From Methanobacteriota archaeon (GTDB lineage: Archaea; Thermoplasmatota; Thermoplasmata; Methanomassiliicoccales; UBA472): a stretch of 47,133 nucleotides of DNA. Below the pieces are notes generated by a model. It was given only the letters and a program-made list of their open reading frames with translations. It was not told where the DNA came from and searched no databases. How positions within the stretch are numbered: position 1 is the stretch's first letter; each line of letters starts with the position of its first letter. Of this stretch, positions 23,634 to 32,020 are shown one piece after another. The DNA lies in NCBI GenBank assembly GCA_021372335.1, contig JAJFUR010000007.1:1-47133 (forward strand). Reading direction: 5' to 3'. Made by a program: the position numbers and the translations under genes.

Positions 23634-24506
23634 ATGACAGAACTCTTGGAGGACCTCGACCAGAAGCGACAATTCAACAACAACGAGGCGGAGAGGCACC
23701 GCCGACTAAGGGACGAACTGAACGACAAGACCAAGGAATGGGTTCAGAAAAGGGATGAGCTCAACGCCAAGGTCCGCGAGCTGGTGGAGGCGGCCGCAAA
23801 GCACCGCGAGAACCGCGACAAGCTCAACGAGCAGGTGCGGGCTGCGAAGGAGGCCCGCGACAAGCTCAACGAGCAGGTGAGCGAACTCAACAAGAAGGTA
23901 ATGGCCCTGAAGAAGGACAACGTTCCGCAGGAGGGGCCGTCGGTTGCCAAGCTGAAGAAGGACCTCAAGCAGCTCGAGTTCATCCACATGACCTCGGGCG
24001 ACCTGAAGCGGGACAAGGAGAAGGCCCTGGTCGAGCAGATGAAGGCCCTCCAGATCCAGATCCGGGAGAGGGAGAAGGCCCTTGAGGCCAACGACGAGGT
24101 CCGCCAAGCTATAGCGCAGCTGCGCGAGGCAAAGGAGAAGGCCGAGGAGCAGCACAGGCTGGTCAGTGAGCTGGCCGAGGCCGCCCAGAACGAGCATGAC
24201 GCGATGATAAAGATATACGAGGAGGCGGACAAGCTCAGGAAGGAGGCGGACGAGGCCCAGGAAAGGTTCATCGAGACCAAGGCCAAGGCCGATGAGGAGC
24301 ACCGCCGGCACATCGACCATATCCGGCAGGTGCACGATTACGACAAGATCATCACCGGCCTGAGGCAGAAGGCCCGGAAGGCTCGCAAGAAGAAGGACGA
24401 GAGCGTGGCCATGAAGGAGGCTGAGGACATCTTCGACAAGTTCAAGAAGGGAGAGAAGCTCAGCACCGAGGACCTTATGGTCCTTCAAAAGTCCGGCTAC
24501 CTCTGA
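23634..24506 (+). CDS. Archaeal coiled-coil protein (COG1340-like)
   Basis: A 290-residue protein, almost entirely charged heptads (for example RDKLNEQVRAAKEARDKLNE, KAEEQHRLVSELAEAAQNEH), predicted as a long antiparallel or dimeric coiled coil broken near residues 100-120 (DNVPQEGPSV). The ending FKKGEKLSTEDLMVLQKSGYL is conserved in archaeal COG1340 proteins of unknown function. Promoter AAAAGTTATAAAC at about 23557-23569. A structural or chromosome-associated role is possible but unproven. Confidence 0.8.
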   Translation: MTELLEDLDQKRQFNNNEAERHRRLRDELNDKTKEWVQKRDELNAKVRELVEAAAKHRENRDKLNEQVRAAKEARDKLNEQVSELNKKVMALKKDNVPQEGPSVAKLKKDLKQLEFIHMTSGDLKRDKEKALVEQMKALQIQIREREKALEANDEVRQAIAQLREAKEKAEEQHRLVSELAEAAQNEHDAMIKIYEEADKLRKEADEAQERFIETKAKADEEHRRHIDHIRQVHDYDKIITGLRQKARKARKKKDESVAMKEAEDIFDKFKKGEKLSTEDLMVLQKSGYL

Positions 24507-24617
24507 AACCCATTAACATTCTTCACCCTTTGCCCATCTGGCATTTGGGCATTTCAGTGCTTTTCCCCATCTTCAACAAAAATGGTAAAGTATATATATC
24601 GTGGAAAAGATAGTAGT

Positions 24618-24697
24618 GTTCGGGAAGGTCTGGGCTGGTTTTCAGAGTGCATCCCATCCCTTCTGACAGGACAGGTCCTTCCCAAACCCCTTTTTCT
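24618..24697 (+). ncRNA. Candidate small structured RNA with its own TATA box and T-run
   Basis: A very strong TATA element AAGTATATATAT (24588-24599) in an intergenic region predicts initiation near 24618. GGGAAGG (24622-24628) pairs with CCTTCCC (24677-24683). Inside, TCAGA (24642-24646) can pair with TCTGA (24661-24665). AACCCC then TTTTT (24691-24695) would terminate it. No open reading frame is present, and srp54 downstream has its own TATA-like TTATCTAAG. It does not fit C/D or H/ACA box rules as I read it. The family is unknown. Confidence 0.5.
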
Positions 24698-24754
24698 TCC
24701 GTTGTTCAGGGCAAAGGTTATCTAAGCCCTCAGGATTGTCAATGAGGGCTGAAG

Positions 24755-26098
24755 ATGGTATTGGAAGGGTTGGGGCAATCGCTTAGGGACGCCCTAAGAA
24801 AAGTGGCGGGCTCCAGCAACGTGGATGAGAAGCTGATAAAGGAGGTGTCCAAGGACATCCAGAGAGCGCTCCTCCAGGCGGACGTCAACGTGAAGCTGGT
24901 CCTGGAGCTTACCAAGGAAATGGAGCGCCGGGCGCTCACGGAGAGGCCCCCCGCGGGCAAGTCCGCGCGGGAGCACGTCATCAGGATAATCTACGAGGAA
25001 CTGGTCAAGATCCTCGGCGAGCAGAGGACGCTCCCCTTGGGCAAGCAGGTGATCATGATGGTCGGCCTGTATGGCCAGGGGAAGACCACTACCGCCGGGA
25101 AGCTCGCCCGATACTTCCACAAGAAAGGGCTGAAGGTCGGCCTGATAGCCGCGGACGTGCATCGGCCGGCCGCCTACGACCAGCTCAAGCAGATCGGTGA
25201 CAAGGTCGGGGTGCGCGTTTTCGGGAGCCCCGGGGAGCGGTCGGCGGTCAAGATCGTCGAGGCCGGCATGAGGGAGCTCAGCGGCCTGGACGTGATCATC
25301 ATCGACACCTCTGGCAGGCATGCCCTGGAGGCGGACCTCATAGAGGAGCTCAAGGCGGTGGCCAAGGTGGCCAACCCCGACGAGCGCATCCTGGTTATGG
25401 ACGCGAGCGTTGGGCAGCAGGCCGGGCCGCAGGCCCAGGCGTTCCACGACGCGGTGGGCATCACCTCCGTCATCCTGACGAAGATGGACGGGACGGCCAA
25501 GGGAGGGGGGGCGCTGAGCGCGGTCTCCCGCACCAAGGCCCCCATCGTCTTCATCGGCGTGGGGGAGCACCTGGAGGACCTCGACCCGTTCATCCCGGCA
25601 CGCTTCATCTCGCGCATGCTGGGGATGGGGGACATTCAATCGCTCATCGAGACGGCCAAGGAGACCATGACCGAGGAACAGGCCCTGGAAACGACCCGGA
25701 AGATCATGTCCGGCAGGTTCTCCCTCAAGGAGATGTACGAGCAGATGGAGATGCTCACGAACATGGGCCCCCTCAAGAAGCTGATGAGCATGCTCCCCGG
25801 CCTGGGCGGGGGGCTGCAGGACAAGGTCGACGTGGAGGAGACCCAGGAGCGTCTGCGCCGGTACCGCATCATCATGGACTCGATGACCGAGGAGGAGATG
25901 GAGAACCCCAAGCTCATCAAGTCCTCCCGGGTCATGCGCATCGCCCGGGGCTCGGGCATGGACCCCAAGCACGTCCGGGAACTACTGCAGCAGTATAACA
26001 CATCCAAGAAGGCCGTGAGGGGGCTGATGGGCAACCGCAAGCTGCGCAAGCAGCTCATGAAGCAGATGCAGGGCGGGCAGCTGGAAGGGTTGCAATGA
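24755..26098 (+). CDS. srp54: Signal recognition particle 54 kDa protein
   Basis: A 447-residue GTPase that binds SRP RNA helix 8 and signal sequences. Amino-terminal helical N-domain (about 1-90), G-domain with GLYGQGKTTTAGKLA (G1), AADVHRPAAYDQL, IIDTSGRH (G3) and LTKMDGTAKGGGALS (G4/G5). The methionine-rich M-domain from about residue 295 contains EQMEMLTNMGPLKKLMSMLPG and the RNA-binding SRVMRIARGSG helix. Its RNA partner is encoded at 2154-2469. The stop overlaps the trmY start by four bases. Confidence 0.97.
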   Translation: MVLEGLGQSLRDALRKVAGSSNVDEKLIKEVSKDIQRALLQADVNVKLVLELTKEMERRALTERPPAGKSAREHVIRIIYEELVKILGEQRTLPLGKQVIMMVGLYGQGKTTTAGKLARYFHKKGLKVGLIAADVHRPAAYDQLKQIGDKVGVRVFGSPGERSAVKIVEAGMRELSGLDVIIIDTSGRHALEADLIEELKAVAKVANPDERILVMDASVGQQAGPQAQAFHDAVGITSVILTKMDGTAKGGGALSAVSRTKAPIVFIGVGEHLEDLDPFIPARFISRMLGMGDIQSLIETAKETMTEEQALETTRKIMSGRFSLKEMYEQMEMLTNMGPLKKLMSMLPGLGGGLQDKVDVEETQERLRRYRIIMDSMTEEEMENPKLIKSSRVMRIARGSGMDPKHVRELLQQYNTSKKAVRGLMGNRKLRKQLMKQMQGGQLEGLQ

Positions 26099-26682
26099 GG
26101 CGCTTCATCGTCATCGGGCACAAGGCGGCCACCGCCGCCGACTTCAAGCTGGACGACCTTGCCGGCGGAGCGGGGCGATTGGACGTGCTGCTCAGGTGCA
26201 TCAACTCCGCCTTCTTCCTCAGCCACGACATCCGGAGGGACGTGGAGGTCGTGCTCATCCTCCAGGGCCCCCCGGGGCCGGTGCGCACCATCCGCCTGGT
26301 CGGGAGCGAGCTCCGTTACCTCAACCCCGACGAGAGGAGCACCGGGGCCCTGATCCGGAACGCCCTGATGAGGGACGCCAAGGGGGAGGAGAGGAGCACC
26401 CCTGGCATCTACGTGAGCGCGCGGTCCTTCCAGGACGTGCTTGCGCTCCTGGACAAAGGCACCGAGCTCGTCTATCTCAGGGAGGACGGTCAGGACATAA
26501 GGGGGGTGGAGCTTCCGAAGGACGTCACCTTCGTGCTCAGCGACCATATGGACCTGAGCCCGGATGAGGAAGACCTCCTCCTCCAGTACGGGCCGAGGGT
26601 GCTCACGCTCGGTCCCATGTCGTACCATGCCGACCATTGCATCACTATAGTCAACAACGAATTGGACCGCCGGTCCCTCTGA
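26095..26682 (+). CDS. trmY: tRNA (pseudouridine54-N1)-methyltransferase
   Basis: A 195-residue SPOUT-class methyltransferase that makes N1-methylpseudouridine at position 54 of archaeal tRNAs. Conserved strings are MRRFIVIGHKAATAADFKL at the start, LDVLLRCINSAFFLSHDIR, and the SAM-binding knot LTLGPMSYHADHCITIVNNE. Length is typical. Its ATG overlaps the srp54 stop (ATGA), so the two are cotranslated. Confidence 0.95.
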   Translation: MRRFIVIGHKAATAADFKLDDLAGGAGRLDVLLRCINSAFFLSHDIRRDVEVVLILQGPPGPVRTIRLVGSELRYLNPDERSTGALIRNALMRDAKGEERSTPGIYVSARSFQDVLALLDKGTELVYLREDGQDIRGVELPKDVTFVLSDHMDLSPDEEDLLLQYGPRVLTLGPMSYHADHCITIVNNELDRRSL

Positions 26683-26719
26683 GCCAAGCTTTATATTCCT
26701 CGGAAAATGTGGGAGACGC

Positions 26720-26914
26720 ATGAACCAGAAGATCGCCCAGCACAGACATTGCAAGGCCTGCGGCAAGGCCTTCGTGGGCGATGGGAGGTACTGCTCCGAG
26801 GAATGCGAGAAGGGGAACGAGCAGACCATGCGCAAGAAGAGGAGACAGTTGCTGACCCTGTATATTGCGAGCGTCATCATATTGATCGGCGCGCTGGTGA
26901 TGTCGGTGCTATGA
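26720..26914 (+). CDS. Small zinc-finger membrane protein (DUF2116-like)
   Basis: A 64-residue protein. The amino-terminal half is a mini zinc finger, HRHCKACGKAFVGDGRYCSEEC, and the carboxy-terminal half is one membrane helix, LLTLYIASVIILIGALVMSVL. Such archaeal small proteins usually place the zinc finger in the cytoplasm. A TATA box TTTATATTCC is at about 26690-26699. Its stop overlaps the coaD start as ATGA. Confidence 0.8.
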   Translation: MNQKIAQHRHCKACGKAFVGDGRYCSEECEKGNEQTMRKKRRQLLTLYIASVIILIGALVMSVL

Positions 26915-27870
26915 CGAAGGTGGGCGTCGGGGGAACGTTCAACGTGCTCCATCGCGGGCATCGCAGGCTTCTTGACGTGGCCATGGAGAACGGGGACCTG
27001 GTGGCGGTGGGCCTAATGAGCGACGCCTACTGCGAGCGCAATAAGGCGGTCGCGCTCCCGTACGAACGGAGGGAGGCGGCGGTGCGCGCATACCTGGAAG
27101 GACGGGGGGCCGTCTTCACCATCGCCCCCATCGATGAACGGGAGGGCACCGCCCCGTCGGACCCTGGGCTCGACGTTCTGGTGGTCTCCCAGGAGACCGA
27201 GGCCGCAGGGAAGGGGATCAACGCCCTGCGGCTGGGGAACGGGCTGCGTCCCGTGCGCATCATGACGGTCCCCTACGTCCTAGCGGACGACTACCGCCCC
27301 ATAAGCTCCAGCCGCGTTCTGTCGGGCGAGATCGACCAGGAGGGCCGGCTGCTCCGCCCCCTCAGGGTGAACGTCGGTTCATTGAACCCGGTCAAGCTGG
27401 CCGCGGCCCGGAACGTGGTCCAGCGGTTCCATCCGCTCTTGGAGGTGTCCGCGGTGGCCGTGCCCCGCAGGGTAGGAGAGCAGCCCTGGGGCCAGGAGGC
27501 GGAGGAGGGGGCGATCGCCCGGGCCCGGGAATGTCTTGGGAGCGCGGACCTGGGGATCGGCATAGAGGCTGGTGTGTGGGAAAGGGCCGATGGCCTGTAC
27601 GACGTGCAGTACTGCGCAATCATCGATGCCATGGGCAGGGTGAGCATAGGGCACGGCATGGGCTTCCGGTATCCGCCAGCCCTCGCCGCCTTAGTGCGCC
27701 AAGGGTTGTCCGTCGGGGACGCATGCGCCCAGCTCTTCAAGGAGGGGGACCAGGGGGCGGGCATGGGGGCCATAGGGATCCTGACGAACGGTGTCATTGA
27801 CCGGCAGGCGTTAACGGAGCAGGCCGTGCTGGCGGCAATGGTGCCCCGGATAAGAAAGGAGCTTTACTAG
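26911..27870 (+). CDS. coaD: Phosphopantetheine adenylyltransferase fused to a DUF84/YjjX-type NTPase
   Basis: A 319-residue, two-domain protein. Residues 1-150 are the archaeal CoaD nucleotidyltransferase: VGGTFNVLHRGHRRLLD (HxGH) and ISSSRVLSGEID (ISSSR motif), forming dephospho-CoA from phosphopantetheine and ATP. Residues 152-319 match inosine/xanthosine triphosphatase (DUF84/YjjX): VNVGSLNPVKLAAARNVV, PWGQEAEEGAIARARECL, GIGIEAGVWERADGLYDVQ, and GAGMGAIGILTNGVIDRQALTEQAV. Fusions of this kind are known in Thermoplasma relatives. The combination suggests CoA synthesis plus removal of damaged nucleotides, possibly unrelated in substrate. Overlaps the Zn-finger peptide start-to-stop and converges with the Cys-rich gene by four bases. 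Confidence 0.85.
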   Translation: MTKVGVGGTFNVLHRGHRRLLDVAMENGDLVAVGLMSDAYCERNKAVALPYERREAAVRAYLEGRGAVFTIAPIDEREGTAPSDPGLDVLVVSQETEAAGKGINALRLGNGLRPVRIMTVPYVLADDYRPISSSRVLSGEIDQEGRLLRPLRVNVGSLNPVKLAAARNVVQRFHPLLEVSAVAVPRRVGEQPWGQEAEEGAIARARECLGSADLGIGIEAGVWERADGLYDVQYCAIIDAMGRVSIGHGMGFRYPPALAALVRQGLSVGDACAQLFKEGDQGAGMGAIGILTNGVIDRQALTEQAVLAAMVPRIRKELY

Positions 27871-28103
27871 CCCAGTGCCTTGTCTCTCGCCTGCCGGATG
27901 TGAGCGAGGTAATCGTTCTCGGTGGCGCAGTTCTCAGGCCCGATGCATCCGAACCGATTGTACTTCGTGCAATAATCGCCCCCGATGCAGTGCGGGCATG
28001 CCGCCTCCTTATCCTGCATAAGGCATTTATCCCTGATGCAAGCGAAGCCCAGGTACAGCCCCTGGCACTTACCATCGGGGCCCAGCTGCGGGCACCCGCT
28101 CAT
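27867..28103 (-). CDS. Small cysteine-rich protein
   Basis: A 78-residue soluble protein with nine cysteines: SGCPQLGPDGKC, GFACIRDKC, AACPHC, DYCTK, FGCIGPENC. Spacing is not that of a ferredoxin, rubredoxin or zinc ribbon that I recognise. It could bind metal clusters or several zinc ions. The ATG at 28103 follows GGGGGAGG at 12 bases; the longer in-frame ATG at 28199 lies at the TATA-like ATTATTTAATATG, so it would not be transcribed. The stop overlaps the convergent coaD stop. Confidence 0.65.
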   Translation of the reverse strand: MSGCPQLGPDGKCQGLYLGFACIRDKCLMQDKEAACPHCIGGDYCTKYNRFGCIGPENCATENDYLAHIRQARDKALG

Positions 28104-28370
28104 CCCGACCGCCTCCCCCGGTGGTCCATTGAATCGGAACGATCGACGCGCATCGAACTCCCATCCTCCTCTAAAGCGATAGGATATTGATTCGTGCATA
28201 TTAAATAATTCTCTTGAAATTTATCGGACCCGGACCCCTCGGACCCGCTTGGGCGGGCCACACCAAGCGGCGGGGGATCATTGAAAGGGATGGGAGCATG
28301 ATGACGAACGAGGCAGGAACGCGGGTGTCGATGGAAGACCCATAGATGACGGCCTCAGCCTCGAGGGGGC

Positions 28371-29046
28371 ATGGCCGACGGGGATGGGCTTCGGACGGTG
28401 GTGAGGATGGCGCTCACGGACAGCCTTGCCATGGGGATGAGGGGCTCATCCTCACCAGCCCTGGTGATGACGCGTTCGAGATCTGCCAGGGGCCATTTAG
28501 GCAGGCTGAGGAGGGCAATTCCTCCTGCTCTGCATGTTCCCCCTCCCCCGTTCATCATGGCGTGGCGGGTCGGCCCCACCTCCGTGTACGCTAACGGGCG
28601 CGAAGGCATCGCCATCATGGGGCCCGTGTTCGGCCTGATGACGGTCCTGCCGCGGATGCCCGTAAGCCAGTGGCCGGCGGGACGGAAGCCATACCTGAGC
28701 ATTCTGGCCGGGTCGGTGGCGTAATCCGTCGGCTGCCTGCCGGTGGCGGCGACGGACGGGAATTGGCTGGCGCTGCCGATGATCATCATGGGGGGAGATC
28801 ATCGTTGTGCCAGCGCCCTCACGGTGCTCCTGACCAGGACGATCCCCGTGGTAAGTGCTCGGGGTATTTGGGGTGGTCCCATCATTCGGTTGGTTCGGGT
28901 CTATGTTCATTGGGGGTATCCTCAACGGCACCTTCGACAACGGCCGGACCATATGGGGCATATCGGCAGCCTTCGGAGCGCTCAGTGCCCTGGCCATGAT
29001 GCAGTTGTGGCTGCGCACCAGGAAAACATGGCCGGGGCTGGATTGA
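28371..29046 (+). pseudogene. Decayed MFS transporter, carboxy-terminal part recognisable
   Basis: Frame from about 28590 reads GIAIMGPVFGLMTVLPRMPV and AGRKPYLSILAGSVA, is cut by TAA at 28722-28724, then resumes in the same frame with GCLPVAATDGNWLALPMIIM and ALTVLLTRTIP. A frameshift near 28850 leads to VLGVFGVVPSFGWFGSMFIG, GGILNGTFDNGRTIWGISAA and FGALSALAMMQLWLRTRKT, ending at 29046. The GRKPYL-type loop between membrane segments and the helix pattern are those of a major facilitator. The amino-terminal part is eroded or unrecognisable, so the left boundary is a guess. Stretch 28200-28370 holds only the promoter of the Cys-rich gene. Confidence 0.6.
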
Positions 29047-29055
29047 AAAAGGAGG

Positions 29056-29142
29056 CGCCGAGGGGGAGATTCGAACTCCCGGGGTACCAGGTACCACCGG
29101 CTCTCAAGGCCGGCGCCGTGATCCGGGCTTGGCTACCTCGGC
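29056..29142 (-). tRNA. tRNA-Ser(UGA)
   Basis: Acceptor GCCGAGG (29142-29136) pairs with CCTCGGC (29063-29057), with G as discriminator at 29056 as in serine tRNAs. Anticodon arm CCGGC-CTTGAGA-GCCGG gives anticodon TGA. A long class II variable arm follows (TGGTACC...GGTACCCC), and the T-arm is GGGAG-TTCGAAT-CTCCC. CCA is not encoded. It begins five bases after the pheT stop on the same strand with no clear TATA box of its own, so it may be processed from the pheT transcript. Confidence 0.93.
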
Positions 29143-29147
29143 GTTGG

Positions 29148-30803
29148 TTAGATGATCTTCTCTCCGCGACCGGACATCAGGTCCTGGAGGTCGAGCTCGA
29201 GGGCGATGATCGGGTTACCGAGCTCATAATCGGTGATGACCTTGGGATGAAGTTCCCCGAAGTGGCCCACCGTGCGGCCGTTGACCTTGAGCAGGGCGCA
29301 TCGCCCTGGGATGAACATCCCCATATCCCCGGGCAGGAGGGAGCACGGCACGCTGAGCTCCCTCATGACGCCCTCGGTCAGGGACTTCATCTCGGTGAAC
29401 CCGGCCTTGGAGTGGATGGCCATGACCGCCAGGTGCCGTCGGCGCTTCGCCTCGATGACCACGTCGCCCACCTCGAAGATGCGCTGCGGCAGGTCCCGGT
29501 GCTTGCTCTTCCTCAGGACGGTCAGTAGGGACGGGACGAGATGGACCCGGAGGCAGTTGTGGTCCTCGCTCACGGGGTTCAACACCTCCACCGCCTCGAC
29601 CTCGGGGAACGGCACCTTGGAGAACTGCTCCTCGAGGGAGGAGAGCGTCAGGGTGGTCACCTCCCAGTAGCCGAACCCAACCAGCATCTGGCGGACGAGG
29701 TCCGTCACCCTCTCGATCCTGCGCTCGCCGCCTATTGTGCTGGCGGTAGGCTTGGAATTGCCGAAGTTCTCGTACCCGTACCCGATGGCCACATCCTCGA
29801 CCACGTCCGCAATGTGGAGCAGGTCCATCCGCACCGGGGAGGACCAGACCCTGACCTTCCTTCCCTTCGGTTCGGCGGAATAGCCCATCCTGGTCATGCA
29901 CTGGCACATGGCCAGGGGCTCAAGGTCCAGCCCCAGGGAGGCGTTGGTCCGGTCGACGTCCAGCAGCCACTGCTTGGGGCGCAGGTTGGGAGAGATGCCC
30001 TTCTCCTCCCCGCGGAGGGCGATGGTCTCGATGACCCCGCCCCTCTCGGCCAGGGAGGTGCACACTATGTTCAGCACTCCGCCTATGGTGTTCTGATCCG
30101 TGCCGGTAACATCGATGAAGAGGTTCTTGGTCTCGGTGGTGACCGTGGTCAGCCTGCCGTTGATGATCGGCGGGAATGACAGCACATCGTTGTTATGATC
30201 AAGGATGACCGGATAGAGGGATTTCCCTTCCAGAAGGTGCCTGTAATCCCTTCCCTTCTCATGCCTCTCCAGCACCTCCGCGAGGGTCATGGCCTCCTCC
30301 TCGGCAAGGGGAATGAAGGAAAGGGAGTCGGGAGGGACGGCCTTGTAGACGAAAGGGGGGCGCACCTTGTCAAGGTCGTGCACGCCGATGGCCACCTTTG
30401 CCCTCCTGCGCCCCACGGTCAGATGCAGCTTCTCCTGCAGCTCCATCAGGGAACGTATGCCCTTGTCATCCAGGGCGACGCCTCGGAGGACCGCTCCGAC
30501 CACGTACGGACGCACCGCCTTGACCGACGGATCGACCTTCAGTACGATGTCCGAGGACGCCATGTCGTACGTGCGAAGCCCCTGCTCGATGTCGAAGAAC
30601 GAACGGAGCGCCCTAGCCAGCCCTTCCACCGAGTACAGGTCCGGACGGTTGGGAAAGAACTCGATGGCCGTTTCCTTGGTGACCGGGTCGAACTCATGGA
30701 AGTCGGCGCCGATCATCGGGATCCGCTCGAGGACCTCACGGTCCTCCATCTTGGTCCCCACCAAGGCCTTCAGGTCCTCGAGGTTGAAGTTGATGACTGG
30801 CAT
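29148..30803 (-). CDS. pheT: Phenylalanyl-tRNA synthetase beta subunit
   Basis: A 551-residue archaeal/eukaryotic-type PheRS beta chain. It starts MPVINFNLEDLKALVG, then FFPNRPDLYSVEGLARALR (B3/B4 region), VTGTDQNTIGGVLNIVCTSL and DLLHIADVVEDVAIGYGYEN (B5), and ends with VGHFGELHPKVITDYELGNP. It pairs with PheS to charge tRNA-Phe; pheS is not in the window. Length and domain order are normal. tRNA-Ser follows immediately. Confidence 0.95.
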   Translation of the reverse strand: MPVINFNLEDLKALVGTKMEDREVLERIPMIGADFHEFDPVTKETAIEFFPNRPDLYSVEGLARALRSFFDIEQGLRTYDMASSDIVLKVDPSVKAVRPYVVGAVLRGVALDDKGIRSLMELQEKLHLTVGRRRAKVAIGVHDLDKVRPPFVYKAVPPDSLSFIPLAEEEAMTLAEVLERHEKGRDYRHLLEGKSLYPVILDHNNDVLSFPPIINGRLTTVTTETKNLFIDVTGTDQNTIGGVLNIVCTSLAERGGVIETIALRGEEKGISPNLRPKQWLLDVDRTNASLGLDLEPLAMCQCMTRMGYSAEPKGRKVRVWSSPVRMDLLHIADVVEDVAIGYGYENFGNSKPTASTIGGERRIERVTDLVRQMLVGFGYWEVTTLTLSSLEEQFSKVPFPEVEAVEVLNPVSEDHNCLRVHLVPSLLTVLRKSKHRDLPQRIFEVGDVVIEAKRRRHLAVMAIHSKAGFTEMKSLTEGVMRELSVPCSLLPGDMGMFIPGRCALLKVNGRTVGHFGELHPKVITDYELGNPIIALELDLQDLMSGRGEKII

Positions 30804-30865
30804 GCGGCCGCACCATGCGGTTGAAGGTATATGAGGGTTTTTAATTTGCGCTTAGCTCGGGAACG

Positions 30866-32020
30866 TTATCTTCCCAAGGCCTTATGGGCCTTGCCCAGCT
30901 CGCCCGCGGCCTGGGCCGCCAGGGTCGATAGCTCCCCCGCTAGCACTAGGGCGGCGGCGATCTCCGCCAGCTTCTTGGCCTTGCCCGCCCCCAGGCAGCC
31001 CATCATCGACAGGGCCTCGCTCTGGCAGGGCAGCCTCGTCCCCCCGCCCACCGTCCCCAGCTCCAGGCAGGGGATCCGTACCGAAAGGTAAACGCCCCCC
31101 TCCCACGGCTCGCAGGTGGTGCTCACCATGCTCCCCTCCACGACCTGGGCGGCGTCCTGCCCGGTGGCGATGTAGAGGGCCGCAAGCATATTGGCTGCAT
31201 GGGCGTTGAAGCCAAGGGAAAGCGCCATGCCGCTCCCTATCAGGTTCTTGCGATAGCAGGCCTCCACCATGGCGTCTGGGGTCGTATGCAGTCTGTCCTC
31301 CACCGAGCGTGCGGGAACGCGGACATCGGCCAGGACGGTCTTCCCCCTGCCCTCGATGAAGTTCAGGGCGGCCGGCTTCTTGTCCACGCACATGTTGCCT
31401 GAGACCGAGATCAGCTTGGCCCCGGTCCTTTCCTCAATGAGGCGGCAGGCCGCCTCGGAGGCGATGGTGCACATGTTCATCCCCATCGCGTCGCCGGTCT
31501 CGAAGGAAAGACGAAGGAAGAGGGAACGGCCTGAGGCGAAGGGCCTGACCCTGACGAGCCTTCCGTGGCCGGTCGTGGACGCCACGGCCGCCACCAGCTC
31601 GTCAAAGTTGGAGTTCACCCAAGCGACGACCTTTTGGGAATGCCTCACCCCGTCCGTCCGGAACACGGGCGCGCGGGTCATCTCATCCCTTACGAGAAGC
31701 GCTTCAGCCCCTCCGCTGGCGGTGATCACTGAAGCGCCTCTGTTCACCGAGGCCACGAGAGCCCCCTCCGTGGTGGCCATGGGCACCAGGAACTCCCCTT
31801 GGGCGTGGTCCCCGTTCACCCTCAGGGGTCCGACGAAGCCCAGGGGCACTTGGGTGCAGCCGATCATGTTCTCGACGTTCTTCTCGGCCAAGAGGGGATC
31901 GAACGAACAATTGCTCGAATGTTCCAAACGGACGCCGGTGCGTTCCTCGACCGCCCTTCGGCGGTCCTCCATGTCCGCGCGGGTCCTGCCCTTGTTCCTA
32001 AGACCGTCGGTGGGGCTCAT
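30866..32020 (-). CDS. hmgA: 3-hydroxy-3-methylglutaryl-CoA reductase, class I
   Basis: A 384-residue enzyme making mevalonate for archaeal isoprenoid lipids. Catalytic features are MATTEGALVASVNRG (Glu), CVDKKPAALNFIEGRG (Lys), GQDAAQVVEGSM (Asp) and GKAHKALG (His). ENMIGCTQVPLGFVGPL and NAHAANMLAALYIATGQD are class I signatures. The ATG at 32020 is used; the TATA-like GGTTATCTAATACC at 32037-32050 makes it nearly leaderless. Confidence 0.95.
   Translation of the reverse strand: MSPTDGLRNKGRTRADMEDRRRAVEERTGVRLEHSSNCSFDPLLAEKNVENMIGCTQVPLGFVGPLRVNGDHAQGEFLVPMATTEGALVASVNRGASVITASGGAEALLVRDEMTRAPVFRTDGVRHSQKVVAWVNSNFDELVAAVASTTGHGRLVRVRPFASGRSLFLRLSFETGDAMGMNMCTIASEAACRLIEERTGAKLISVSGNMCVDKKPAALNFIEGRGKTVLADVRVPARSVEDRLHTTPDAMVEACYRKNLIGSGMALSLGFNAHAANMLAALYIATGQDAAQVVEGSMVSTTCEPWEGGVYLSVRIPCLELGTVGGGTRLPCQSEALSMMGCLGAGKAKKLAEIAAALVLAGELSTLAAQAAGELGKAHKALGR

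Noticed and set aside
24618-24697. H/ACA or C/D box guide RNA interpretation of the small RNA candidate
   Set aside because: No ACA box next to the closing stem and no C/D box pair at correct places, so only a generic small RNA is claimed.
28497-29018. Long minus-strand ORF opposite the MFS pseudogene
   Set aside because: It is an antisense reading of the decayed transporter, with Pro/His/Arg-rich composition typical of shadow frames in GC-rich DNA.
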